In this document: piece after piece, positions 54,606 to 64,000 of the stretch
How the letters are laid out: the number at the start of each line of letters is the position of its first letter
Numbering within the stretch: the stretch's first letter is position 1
Assembly: GCA_947652605.1 (NCBI GenBank)
Contig: OX393582.1
Coordinates: forward strand, 16,702,544 to 16,766,543
Direction of reading: 5' to 3'
Length of the DNA: 64,000 nt
DNA from: Elmis aenea
Lineage: Eukaryota; Arthropoda; Insecta; Coleoptera; Elmidae
Notes under the pieces: model-generated
Seen by the model: the letters and a program-made list of their open reading frames with translations, nothing else
Told to the model about the DNA's origin: nothing
Databases searched by the model: none
Translations under genes and position numbers: made by a program

Positions 54606-55445
54606 CAGGGTGATTCATAAATACTGCGAAAAACTTCGTGAGATAATTCCTTATCAAAGATTAAGGAAGGGCTTTTATATATTTTTTTCCCTAAATCGTC
54701 TTCTTTTAGAATTACCCCATGAAGAAAAACGGTAAAAATAGGTTTTCATTTTATTTTTTAAATTTGGATGTAAGTAGAAAAATTACTATTGGTAGATGTT
54801 TTTTACTTATAAAAGGATTCCACAGTAATATTATCAATAATTTTCCACCTTCACAAGGGACTGATAAGTGTGATCGCTGTTGTTTTTTTTTCATCACAAT
54901 TTTTGGAGGATATGGAGGAAAATGTTCAATTAAAAATTTACTTAATTCTTTCATAATTACCGCAAAACCTACAGTTTTTAAGTAAAAAATAAAATAAGTG
55001 AACAGCGCACCATCAATATCCTAAAATAAAATTATTCATTTTGGTGGTTCCCGTGGTTTGTACATATTGAGTAAAAGCGACAGGTGTTCGTGTTTATTTA
55101 GTGGTGCATGTTCACTTATTTTAAATTTTACTTAAGAATTGAAGGTTTTGCGGGAGCAACTAATAAATAAAAAAAGTTTATAAATAAATAAAGGTTTTAA
55201 AAACAATTTTTAAATTGCAACGTTTTAAACCTCCAAATAGTTCTGATAAAAAAAAAACAATAGGGGTTGCATTTTTCAACCCCTTGCAAAGGTAGGAGAC
55301 GATTAACAATGTTACTTACTGTTAGAAATCTTTTAACAAGTAAAACACATTTGCCAAATGTCATTGCCCTATATTTCTACAAATATGAGAAATAAAATGT
55401 TAACTTACTTTTACCGTTCCCTTTAGGAGATGTAATTCCGAAACT
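54606..55445. mobile_element. Fold-back element (family B), fullest copy
   Basis: The left arm (TCGTCTTCTTTTAGAATTAC, GAAAAACGGTAAAAATAGG, TAGATGTTTTTTACTT) is complemented on the right (AGGAGATGTAATTCCG, TTTTACCGTTCCC, AAGTAAAACACATTTG). Near the centre (about 55060) AGTGAACAGCGCACCA faces TGGTGCATGTTCACTT. The left end is CAGGGTGATTC after TA-rich DNA. The right outer tip was not found. Confidence 0.75.
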
Positions 55446-55529
55446 TAAAAAATCAAAGTTGTCTATTATGGCTGAAAAAGGCAGTGAATATTAAGCTTTA
55501 AAAACGCTAATTATGTACCTCTTTAAATA

Positions 55530-57225
55530 TTAATCGCTTGCAACATTGCTCAACGCCGGTTTAAGGCAAAGCTACTTTCCAATAATCTGGAAACTTGCTC
55601 ATATCCTGATGTTCCCAAAACCGGGCAAAAACAAGAAATGCCTAACGAGCTACAGACCAATCAACCTGCTACCCCCGATGTCAAAACTCCTAGAAAAAGT
55701 TATTCAGTCGCGACTATCTAAAGCAGAGGTCGGCGAACCGGGGTAAATTACCCCAAGTGGGGTAAAACTGAAATTCTTGGGGGTAATGAGGACTCAATAG
55801 ACATAAATAAAATTATATTTAAAAAAAAAACTCTTGTTTCATGGTGATATTAATTTATTTTATCGCGAATATTTTATACTTTTTATATTCATAATAATTG
55901 TATATACGTATAAATAGATTAAACAAATTTTTTGAATTTAAATAATCTATCATTTTCTTCCTTTCAAATCAAGGGGGTAACGTCGGCGTAAATAAATATA
56001 TTTTGGGGTAAAAGGTAAAAAAGTTCCCCCTGATCTAAAACAATCGATCGAATCAACTTGCTACCACATTTCCAGTTCGGCTTTAGAAGTGGACATTCGA
56101 CCTGATCAACTGTAACAAATAGCTGAAATTATCGAAATTGGATATGAAAGGAAGCAATACACAACGGCAATATCGAACAAGCTTTCGACAGGGTATGGAC
56201 AAACGGTCTCACATATAAAATACTGCCACTTGATATTCCTGGCTACCTCAAAAAAATACTGTGTTCGTTCTTAGAAAATCGCACATTCAAAGTAATAGTT
56301 CAGTTATCAATATCCCCACTTAAAAACATTCAAACAGGCGTCCCACAGGGTAGCGTCTTGGGACCAACGTTATTCAACATCTATACACACGACATACCTC
56401 AGACTCAAGCAGAACAAGCTCTTTTCGTAGCTGATACAGCCCTAATCACGCAAAACGATAAAGTACACCAAGCAGTGGAGCAACTGCAATTGGCAGAGCT
56501 CAATCGGTAGATGGCTGCAATGATGGAACCTAACTATTAACTTACAAAAATGTGCAGCCAAAATATTTTTCTTAAGACGATTCAAGAATCCTGCTGAAAT
56601 TTAGTTGAACCAACACACAATTCAATGGAAGGGAAATTCTGAAACAATTAAACACCTTGGTGTTATGCTAGACAAGCGACTAATTTGGCAGCCCCACATT
56701 GTACATAAGTTAAACCAAGGATACATACGACTGGGCCAACTTTTCCCACTAATCAACAGAAAATCAGCTCTAAAAATTAAGTGCACTTTATTATTATATA
56801 AGGTTCTCATAAGACCGCTAGTCATGTACGCCTGCGTAGTGTGGGGTAACACATGCAAATCAAACTTAAAATATATCCAAGTCCTGCAAAATAAAGTTCT
56901 TAGAATTGCAGTAAATGCTAAGTCGTACGTAAGTAATGCTCAACCCCACAAAGAACTCGGTATTCTAACAATAACCGAATATACTAAAAAATTAACAGTT
57001 AAGTTCCACTCCAACTTGCAGCACTGCGAAGGTGCCCACCATTATTTGCTAGGTCGCAAAGACATTCACTCTCGCCTAAAGCGAAGACTGCTCCAAGACC
57101 TATACACGTAGTGAGTTTGTTGTGAAATGTTTTAACCAAGTGTACTATGTTAAGTGTGAGGAATAAGATCCTCTTCGATAAATAGCCAATAAAGGTCTTA
57201 CAGCTCCGTTATGAATAACGACTAA
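55530..57225 (+). pseudogene. Jockey-like LINE, decayed, split by a hAT MITE
   Basis: LRQSYFPIIWKLAHILMFPK and YRPINLLPPMSKLLEKVI (RT start) break at the MITE. Downstream come FGFRSGHST-like sequence (motif 2a), FDRVWTNGLTYKILP (A), TGVPQGSVLGPTLF (B) in shifting frames, and FVADTAL (C, broken). A 168-codon open piece (56605-57111) follows with IKHLGVMLDKRLIWQPH, VLIRPLVMYACVVWG and LQNKVLRIAVNA, the typical jockey C-terminus. The 3' end lies shortly before the mariner at 57250. Confidence 0.82.
55724..56032. mobile_element. hAT MITE, 309 bp, inside the Jockey copy
   Basis: It starts CAGAGGTCGGCGAACC and ends GTTCCCCCTG. It is flanked by ATCTAAAG and ATCTAAAA (7/8), an 8-bp duplication. GGGGTAA motifs occur repeatedly near both ends. 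It interrupts the RT frame of the host LINE, which resumes after it. Confidence 0.75.
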
Positions 57226-57249
57226 TGTCGTTGAACTGACGAATATATA

Positions 57250-58512
57250 CAGGTCTGTAACCTCAGAATTGCCGTTTGCTCATAGGTGGCGTTACGTGCA
57301 AACGGAGCCATTTTCAAAAAAATGTCATATAAGGTTTATTGTAGGTTTGACATCATTCTGTCAACAATAATCAGTGCATATTAACATCAACAACATACAG
57401 CAGGCGTTTTTTTCTGTGGTAATGTCGAATTTTGCGCCGAAAAAAGGTCATTTGCGGGAAGTTATGCTTTACCACTTCAACTCCAAGAAATCTGCTGCCG
57501 AATCGCATAGAATGCTTGTGGAGACCTACGCCGACAATGCCCTATCGGAAAGGACTTGCCGATATTGGTTCAGTCAGTTCAACGAAGGCAATTTCGACTT
57601 GAGCGACCAGAAACGGGAAAATCGGCCAAAAAAGTTTGAGGACACCGAATTGCAAACTCTTTTGGACGAGGAAAACACCCAATCGCAAGAAATGCTCGCC
57701 GTGCAAGTGGGTGTTTCTCGCCCGGCCATTTCCAAGCGCCTGCATGCCATGGGTAAGATTCAGAAGATCGGGAAATGGGTGCCTCACGCATTGGACAAAA
57801 GGCAGCAGGAACGACGTCGCAACACCTGCGAAATGCATGTAACAAAGGAAAGCGTTTTTTGCATCGAATTGTTACTGGCAACGAAAAGTGGATATTTTTC
57901 AAGAACCCCAAGCGCATGAAATCGTGGGTTGACCCCGGCGAACCAGCGACATCGTCCGCCAGACCGGATCGCTTCGGGGAAAAAACAATGCTGTGTGTTT
58001 GGTGGGATCAGAAGGGTATCGTCTACTACGAGCTGCTAAAACCGGGAGAAACTGTCAATGCTCAACGCTACCATCAACAATTGGTCAAACTCAACCGAGC
58101 TCTGCACGACAAAAAGCCCGATTACCAGCAAAGACATGAGCGGTAAATTTTTCTCCACGACAACGCACCGTCGCACACATCAACTTTCGTTCGCAACTCA
58201 ACTGGGAGGTCCTACCCTACCCGCCTTATTCACCAGACTTGGCCCCTTCCAACTACCACTTGTTTTCGTCGATGAGCCATGCGCTTGCTAAGCAGAACTT
58301 CAATTCGTATGAAGACGTCCGAAAATGGCTTGACGACTGGTTTGCCTCAAAAACCGAGGACTTTTATTGGCAGGGTATCCATAACATGCCAGAAAGATGG
58401 GAAAAATGTGTAGCTAGCGAGAGCCAATACTTCGAAAAAAACATTTTTTCATTTTCATGCATTTTTGTGTTTTTCTTAGTCAAAAAACGGCAATTCTGAG
58501 GTTACAGACCTA
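57250..58512 (+). mobile_element. Mariner element, Mos1-like, inactive
   Basis: AGGTCTGTAACCTCAGAATT followed by GCCGTTT at the left matches the complement of the right end (26 of 27 by eye), with TA at both outer sides. The size of about 1.26 kb is usual. The gene inside is broken. Confidence 0.85.
57422..58499 (+). pseudogene. Mos1-like mariner transposase pseudogene
   Basis: The N-terminal DNA-binding region is nearly complete: MSNFAPKKGHLREVMLYHF, then LSERTCRYWFSQFNEGNFDL and VGVSRPAISKRLHAMGKIQ. After a frameshift near 57838 come FLHRIVTGNEKWIFFKNPKR, MLCVWWDQKGIVYYELLKPG and FLHDNAPSHTS. After another come MAPSNYHLFSSMSHALA and MPERWEKCVASESQYFEKN at the C-terminus. The first and third catalytic Asp are Asn (TGNEKW, PSNYH) and only the second remains, so catalysis would be lost even without the frameshifts. 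Confidence 0.87.
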
Positions 58513-59417
58513 CGTATTTAAAAAAAAAAAAAAAACGGTCGATTTTATTTTTTTTAATATTTATTTTAATTTTTTGCTTATAAAGTCTCAAGTTGACACG
58601 ACACTAAAACAAAAGCATGATATTTATTTATCAAAATTAGTATCCCTGATCATAATGAAAATATCACACGCAAACAAATGTTTACTTGATATTCTGTTAA
58701 ATAGTTTGTAAAAAAATATCGCCTATTACTTATTTTGCGAAGTTCTATTTTGTAGAATAAGTGGAAGGGTTTTCGTGAAACTGTGATTCGTTCACACGAT
58801 ATTGTGTGTTGCTGAAACTGTGCTATTAGGATGCTGTCATTCAAACTTATCCATCTCGCTAATCCACTTTCACTTCCTTTTCTCTAAGACCTAAATCCTA
58901 GTAACAATTTAGCCATTATACTGATTAAATTGGTTAAGACATGGGATCTTTGCAAAATGGCGTATTTAATAAAAGCTAATTTTCTCAACAGCCGTCGATA
59001 AATAAAGAATATTGTTCGGAATAGCAGACGATTAGCTTTCTTTTCCAAATAAATATTTGTTTTTAGAAAGTCTTACTCAGAAAAAAATAATTAAATTAAT
59101 AAATTCGTTTCCTATAGGTACATCTTATAAGTGATTCAATCAGGTGTACACCTCTTAATTGCACATTTTTTAGGTAGATATATGTATGTCGCTTTAAAAA
59201 TGTTAATGTGTTATGTTTATTAAATAAATTGTTTTAAATAATTTCTGGAAATTTATTAAATTGTGAGCTTATTAAATACTTTTAGGAACTTTTTGTTTGA
59301 CCATCACATTGATAACCCCAACCCTATAAAATAAAACTGGTGTTGTCAACAAAGATACAAAATTAAATTTAAATTAAAATAAATAACATTTTTATGTTTG
59401 TTATATTTCCGTTATTC
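58513..59417. other. AT-rich stretch, nothing recognised
   Basis: No gene or repeat was identified. Confidence 0.5.
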
Positions 59418-59528
59418 AATAGTATACATTAAAACACTAGTGTCATAAAGCGAACTTTTGGCGCACGAGTCCAAGTTTCAAAGGACGAGTGCGCCAAAAG
59501 CCTTATGACACGTGTTTTTTATACTATT
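59418..59528. repeat. Hairpin, about 50-bp arms
   Basis: TTTTGGCGCACGAGTCC and GGACGAGTGCGCCAAAA flank a loop of 9 bases. Outward, TGTCATAA/TTATGACA and AATAGTATA/TATACTATT also pair. It is probably a small MITE. Confidence 0.65.
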
Positions 59529-59590
59529 TATTCTATTTTGCGATTTTTATGACTTTTAAAATAAAATATTTACATTACATCAAACAAATA

Positions 59591-60200
59591 CCGGGTGTTA
59601 ACCACCAGCCGTGAACATAGGGAATTAACATTGGTTTTAACTTTTTTTCGGATTCTTGCTCCCCAATTGAATTTATATTAAAATTAATGGTAACAATAGA
59701 AAGATAAAATTATTACGCATCATTTGAGACCATTAATAAGCTTAAATGTTTAATATTTAATTTATAATTAAAATTTTAAATTGGATTAATTTTACAAATA
59801 TAAGTAGCCCTGACTGTCAAATTGACATTTGTTTTCTTAATTTTTATTTTCTGTCAATTTTTAAATCAGCGAGTTATTTTTTTAACTATTTTGATTAAAA
59901 TGAGTAATTACAATGACGAAGAAAGAGTTTTTATGGTGAAAGCAAAAATTAATGAAAACAAATGTCAGATTGACAGTCATAGCTACTTATATTTGTAAAA
60001 TTAATCCAATTTAAAAATATTAATTATAAACTAAATATTAAACATTTAAGCTTATTAATGGTCTCAAATGATGCGTAATAATTTTATCTTTCTATTGTTA
60101 CCATTAATTTTAATATAAATTCAATTGGGGAGCAAGAATCCGAAAAAAAGTTAAAACCAATGTTAATTCCTTATGTTCACGGCTGGTGGTTAACACCCGG
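59591..60200. mobile_element. Fold-back element (family E) retaining a transposase start
   Basis: CCGGGTGTTAACCACCAGCC and its complement bound the element, with TA at each side. Arms of about 235 bp match almost perfectly, so it is young. In the centre ATG 59900 starts MSNYNDEERVFMVKAKINEN, running into the right arm. This resembles the first residues of the DUF4817-type DD41D transposase (MDYTNNEKVDML). It is read as an internal-deletion derivative of a related autonomous element. Confidence 0.85.
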
Positions 60201-60728
60201 TATACATTTAGGGGATTTTGTATGCCTGATGTGGTGGTTGGTCACCCTACCCGAGAAACAGTGACTGACAGTAAATTTAAATTCAAAATTGCACGCCACA
60301 ATCTATAATTTTATAATTAATAAAAGAAATGGCTGATAATAATGTAAGTTGCACTCCGCCAGAGTTGCGAGTGATAGCGGCAAATACTGTGCAGGGATTA
60401 TTACCCAAAAAATCTAGGGAAGCTTATGAAAAAGAATTTCAAAAATTTGATACATGGTGCATAGAAAAGCATGTCACCATTATTTCAGAAAATGTAATGC
60501 TTGCATATTTTGAAATGCAAAGCAAAAAGAAAAAATGTAGTACCCTGTGGTCTATATATTCTATGCTAAAATCTTGCTTAAATATCTACAAGAATGTAGA
60601 TATAGCGGAATACAAAAAATTACAGGCTTTTTTAAAAAGATTTTCCGAAAAAATCCAAGATATTAGACATAGAAGACATCAATCGGTTTGTAAAAGAAGC
60701 AGATGATGGGATGTATTTATTGATGAAA

Positions 60729-60786
60729 GTAAGTTAATTAACATTCACAACATAACATAAACTTCTATGATGGTTTAACATTTTAG
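60729..60786 (+). other. Intron in the Crypton recombinase gene, 58 bp
   Basis: GTAAGT directly after the MYLLMK codons and TTTTAG before GTTGTTTTAATA, continuing the same protein segment (MYLLMK then VVLILG). Length and sites are normal for insects. Confidence 0.7.
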
Positions 60787-61263
60787 GTTGTTTTAATATT
60801 GGGATACAATATACAATGGTGCTTGTAGGCGGGAAGAACTAACAAATATGACAATAGACGACATCGAATACAAAATTAATACTATTATTGTGACCGTACC
60901 TAAAACTAAAACGAATGTACCACGATTATTTAATAACAGAGAGACTTTGGATAGATTTAATAAAAAGATATGCTAACTTGCGACCGACAACGGTTACTCA
61001 CCGGAGTTTTTTGTGACATATCGCAATGGTTATTGTACATATATCTACTCCAATTGGCATTAATACAATGGGCCACATGCCAAAACTCATTGCAAATTAT
61101 CTTCAATTGCCCAATCCCGAACTCTATACTGGTCATTGTTTTAGACGATCTAGCGTAACTTATTTGGCTAACAACGGTGGTGATTTGGTAACTGTAAAGC
61201 GCCACGGCGGTTGGAAGTCCTCAACTATAGCTGAGGGCTACATTGAAACATCTTAAAAAAAAA

Positions 61264-62208
61264 AGAATTGAAGTTGGGAAAATGCTTTGAACTGAGCCAA
61301 GTACGTCAACTGGATGTGTCGCAAATGAATTGACTGTTAAAGATAACAGCAGTCTTCGAGAAAACTTTGAAGTGGGGCGAATACTTTCCACTCAGCCAAG
61401 TACGTCAACTGGATGTGTCGCAAATGAATTGACTTTTAAAGATAACAGCAGTCTTCGAGAAAACTTTGAAGTGACGCGAATACTTTCCACTCAACCAAGT
61501 ACGTCAACTGGATGTGTCGCAAATGAATTGACTGTTAAAGATAACAGAAGTCTTCGAGAAAACTTTGAAGTGGGGCGAATACTTTCCACTCAGCCAAGTA
61601 CGTCAACTGGATGTATCGCAAATGAATTGACTGTTAAAGATAACAGAAGTCTTCGAGAAAACTTTGAAGTGGGGCGAATACTTTCCACTCAACCAAGTAC
61701 GTCAACTGGATGTTTCGCAAAGGAATTGACTGTTAAAGATAACAGAAGTCTTCAAGAAAACTTTGAAGTGGGATGAATACTTTCCACTCAGCCAAGTACG
61801 TCAACTGGATGTGTCGCAAATGAATTGACTTTTAAAGATAACAGAAGTCTTCGAGAAAACTTTGAAGTGGGGCGAATACTTTCCACTCAGCCAAGTACGT
61901 CAACTGGATGTGTCGCAAATGAATTGACTGTTAAAGATAACAGAAGTCTTCGAGAAAACTTTGAAGTGGGGCGAATACTTTCCACTCAGCCAAGTACGTC
62001 AACTGGATGTGTCGCAAATGAATTGACTGTTAAAGATAACAGCAGTCTTCGAGAAAACTTTGAAGTGGGGCGAATACTTTCCACTCAACCAAGTACGTCA
62101 ACTGGATGTATCGCAAATGAATTGACTGTTAAAGATAACAGAAGTCTTCGACAAAACTTTGAAGTGGAGCAAATGTTTTCAACTCAGCCAAGTACCTCAA
62201 CTGGATGA
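61264..62208 (+). repeat. 99-bp tandem repeats coding the Crypton tail
   Basis: Units start at 61330 and every 99 bp to 62122, eight full and one shortened at the end, with a partial unit before the first. Each codes for 33 residues: TVKDNRSLRENFEVGRILST then QPSTSTGCVANEL. All units share one frame. The only stop inside (61774-61776) is one base change in a Gly-Arg pair. Identity between units is very high. The last unit ends STQPSTSTG-stop. Confidence 0.93.
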
Positions 62209-62212
62209 ACAA

Positions 62213-63335
62213 ATGAAGTGATTTGAGTTCTCTTCTGTTTTTTGCCTAATGCTTCTGAGCTGATTGATGTAGATAGGTTTTTATGGTTCCTTTAGGTGAC
62301 TCTTTCGGTTCTTCTTTAGTTTTTACGGCCAATCTCAACTTATGTAGGAAAACAGTAGTCATTTTGAAATCCGTCAATATTATATTTCGGCAGTTTTGTA
62401 CTTTCACCTCGTTTATCGCATTTAGGTAATATTATGCTGATATCTGCATTTTAAAAATGCAGTTGTTTTCAGCAAATAACGGTCTGAGCCGCAATGTAAT
62501 ATTATTTGAGATACCAAGTAGGTATATATTCAATACTTCTAAAGGCTTTATGGATAATTACAATTAGGTACCTATTATTACGTCTGGCGTATACGCGCAC
62601 ACGGACATCGCGAAAATAGTCAAAACGTAATCAGGAGACCGCAAAACGTGTAAATCTATCGAAATCTGTAATTCTAAAATTTTGCGAAGCTACTACGTAA
62701 TAATACGTCGTTTTTGAAAATCGAAACAAGTATTTGCTAAATACATATTTACGAGGTACTTTATTTTATGTGTTTTAAATTTCTTAAATCATTTAAAAAA
62801 TATATAAAATGAGTTAAAAAGAAAATTTACGAGCGAATTTAACGTCTTCCTGCACGTGCTTCAATTTGTGGTGGTGTAAAACGTACAGTTGCAATCACAC
62901 TGTTTCAGTGAATCTGGAACTGAGACTCCCCTGGATATAAACAAACTCCCCAGTGAACAAAACCCAAAAGCAATTTTACGGCTACCCAAAATACATTAAA
63001 TCGCAATCTTTCGTGGAAAAAGTTGAAACTTTTAACGAGGTATAAATTATATAGTTCGAATATGGTAGGAACGTCATGAAAATCTGTCACAAATACAAGT
63101 CTTCAAAGTAAAAAAAAATCAATTGTATTTAAATACAGAGAATTTAGTAAAGAAGAAGTACAATAAACACAGATTATTTATAGATTTCGGGCGATCCAAC
63201 ACTCAGTATATGCTAAACTGTGTTATATATTTTTAAAGTAAACTGAAATAACATATTGGGAAATAAGTTCTTTGGCTAAAAGTTATAAGCTGATGTTAAG
63301 ATGAGTACAAAGTACGTTATAAAAAATGTCGATAT
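62213..63335. other. AT-rich stretch, nothing recognised
   Basis: No gene or clear inverted repeat was identified. Confidence 0.45.
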
Positions 63336-64000
63336 ACGTGGTCTGTCCCAAAAGTAATGAGAATGATTTTAATACGCAGCTTAGAAGGACCAGGAAAAAA
63401 AGTGGTGGTAGAGGCAGGTGTAGGGAAAACCCAGGTATACAGTTAGACCATACTCGGTTAAGTCTGCGCCTTTTTACCAGTTGGAACGTTAGCAAAGTGC
63501 GTAGTAGTTTTTGTGTCTTGTCAGGGGCAAAAATGCAGAGCAGTCTGGAGCAGCGCTATGCGTTTAAGTTCTGCGTGAAACATGGAAAATTTGGTTCCGT
63601 AACGTTACAGTTGTTGAGAACAACTTATGGGGATGCTATTCTGTCTTCAGCCCAAATCTTCAGGTGGCACAAGGCGTTCAAGGACGAAAGAGAAAGCGTT
63701 GAGGACGAACAGCGTGCAGGGTGTCCTTCAAGTTCAAGAACTGAGAACAATGTGGCTCGTGTGAAGGCTGTTCTAAAAAGGGACAGACGTTTGAATGCGT
63801 TTAATTGCAGAGGAGGTAGGACTACCGATAACGGACGTCCACCGAATCATTACTGAAGATCTGCACATGAGAAAAATTTGTGCGAAGCTGGTTCCCAAAA
63901 ATTTGTCCCATGAACAAAAGGACAATCGTGTATTGGTTTCTCGCGAACTCTTGGATCATGTGGCAGCGAGTGATAACCGGAGATGAAAGTTGGGTTTTCG
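63336..64000 (+). mobile_element. Mariner element, 5' part, cut by window end
   Basis: TACGTGGTCTGTCCCAAAAG followed by TAATGAGAATGATTTTAA is a mariner-type terminus. A transposase gene starts about 200 bp inside. The right end is beyond the window. Confidence 0.75.
63533..64000 (+). pseudogene. Mariner transposase, N-terminal part, frameshifted
   Basis: MQSSLEQRYAFKFCVKHGK and AQIFRWHKAFKDERESVEDE form the first helix-turn-helix domain. A frameshift near 63790 leads to LIAEEVGLPITDVHRIITED, the second helix-turn-helix, and HMRKICAKLVPKNLSHEQK, the W/K-x-P-x-x-L linker. Another frame change near 63960 gives VITGDESWVF with the first catalytic Asp. The gene continues past the window. It is related to the mariner group represented by GVQW3/FLJ37770-type proteins. 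Confidence 0.8.

Larger units (their letters stand above)
60329..62210 (+). pseudogene. Crypton-type tyrosine recombinase, degenerate, with expanded tail
   Basis: It starts MADNNVSCTPPELRVIAANT. The N-terminal core-binding region (SREAYEKEFQKFDTWC, MLAYFEMQSKKKKCSTLW) is open for about 110 codons. After a frameshift near 60658 come LDIEDINRFVKEADDGMYLL, a 58-bp intron, then the catalytic domain: CRREELTNMTIDDIE (box with the first Arg), MGHMPKLIANYLQ, and TGHCFRRSSVTYLA (H-x-x-R), KRHGGWKSS and AEGYIE, whose Tyr (codon at 61239) would be the nucleophile. These boxes are those of tyrosine recombinases of insect Cryptons. An A-run frameshift at 61257 separates the domain from the repeat tail. 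Cryptons integrate by recombination of short sites; this copy is dead from stops and shifts. Confidence 0.8.

Noticed and set aside
57542..57917. Minus-strand frames of about 100 codons
   Set aside because: Antisense of the Mos1-like mariner pseudogene.

Overview
This is an AT-rich stretch of an arthropod nuclear genome, almost certainly insect. The signs are mariner, hAT, piggyBac, Jockey, RTE-like and Crypton remnants, TA-flanked fold-back elements, a tRNA-derived SINE and a 58-bp intron. A beetle would fit, but I cannot name the species. I found no ordinary host protein-coding gene. The functional-looking content is a tRNA gene cluster and one intact transposase gene.

Layout. (1) 1-2.2 kb: fold-back (long inverted repeat) fragments. 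One of them ends at the edge of the next block. (2) 2.24-5.79 kb: a tandem array of 20 tRNA-Leu(UAA) genes or gene relics with a period of about 179 bp. Each has its own upstream element and T-run. A 7-unit block of about 1.24 kb inside it is itself duplicated. (3) 5.8-12.7 kb: AT-rich DNA with a mariner tail, a hAT relic and minirepeats. (4) 12.8-17.7 kb: one LINE broken by three nested insertions, a piggyBac-type MITE and two fold-backs. (5) 18-25.3 kb: LINE scraps, another fold-back, a SINE, a Jockey relic, a hAT relic and a young 5'-truncated RTE-like LINE with an open 452-codon frame and a 10-bp target-site duplication. (6) 25.5-31.5 kb: two inverted fold-back relatives flanking an unexplained 1-kb segment, a hAT element with a perfect 8-bp duplication, and a hAT MITE. 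(7) 31.6-38.8 kb: a DNA transposon with repeated subterminal motifs, a RAG1/Transib-like transposase relic, a piggyBac-type MITE, a 1.57-kb fold-back and a hAT element. (8) 39.8-45.1 kb: a LINE tail, a complete 1.94-kb DD41D mariner element with about 370-bp inverted repeats and an intact 350-aa transposase, a piggyBac pseudogene and a dead DD34D mariner. (9) 47-58.5 kb: fold-back fragments, LINE and two Jockey relics (one carrying a hAT MITE), and a dead Mos1-like mariner. (10) 59.4-64 kb: a hairpin, a fold-back that keeps the first codons of a transposase, a Crypton-type tyrosine recombinase pseudogene whose C-terminal tail has expanded into 99-bp in-frame repeats, and a mariner cut by the window end.

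How the parts relate. The fold-back elements share CAGGGTG- or CCGGGTG-type ends and TA duplications, as does the intact DD41D element. At least one keeps the start of an open frame resembling that transposase's N-terminus. They are probably non-autonomous relatives of that transposon group. The tRNA array appears to have grown by unequal exchange, in single units and then in a seven-unit block. Intact and decayed copies are interleaved in it.
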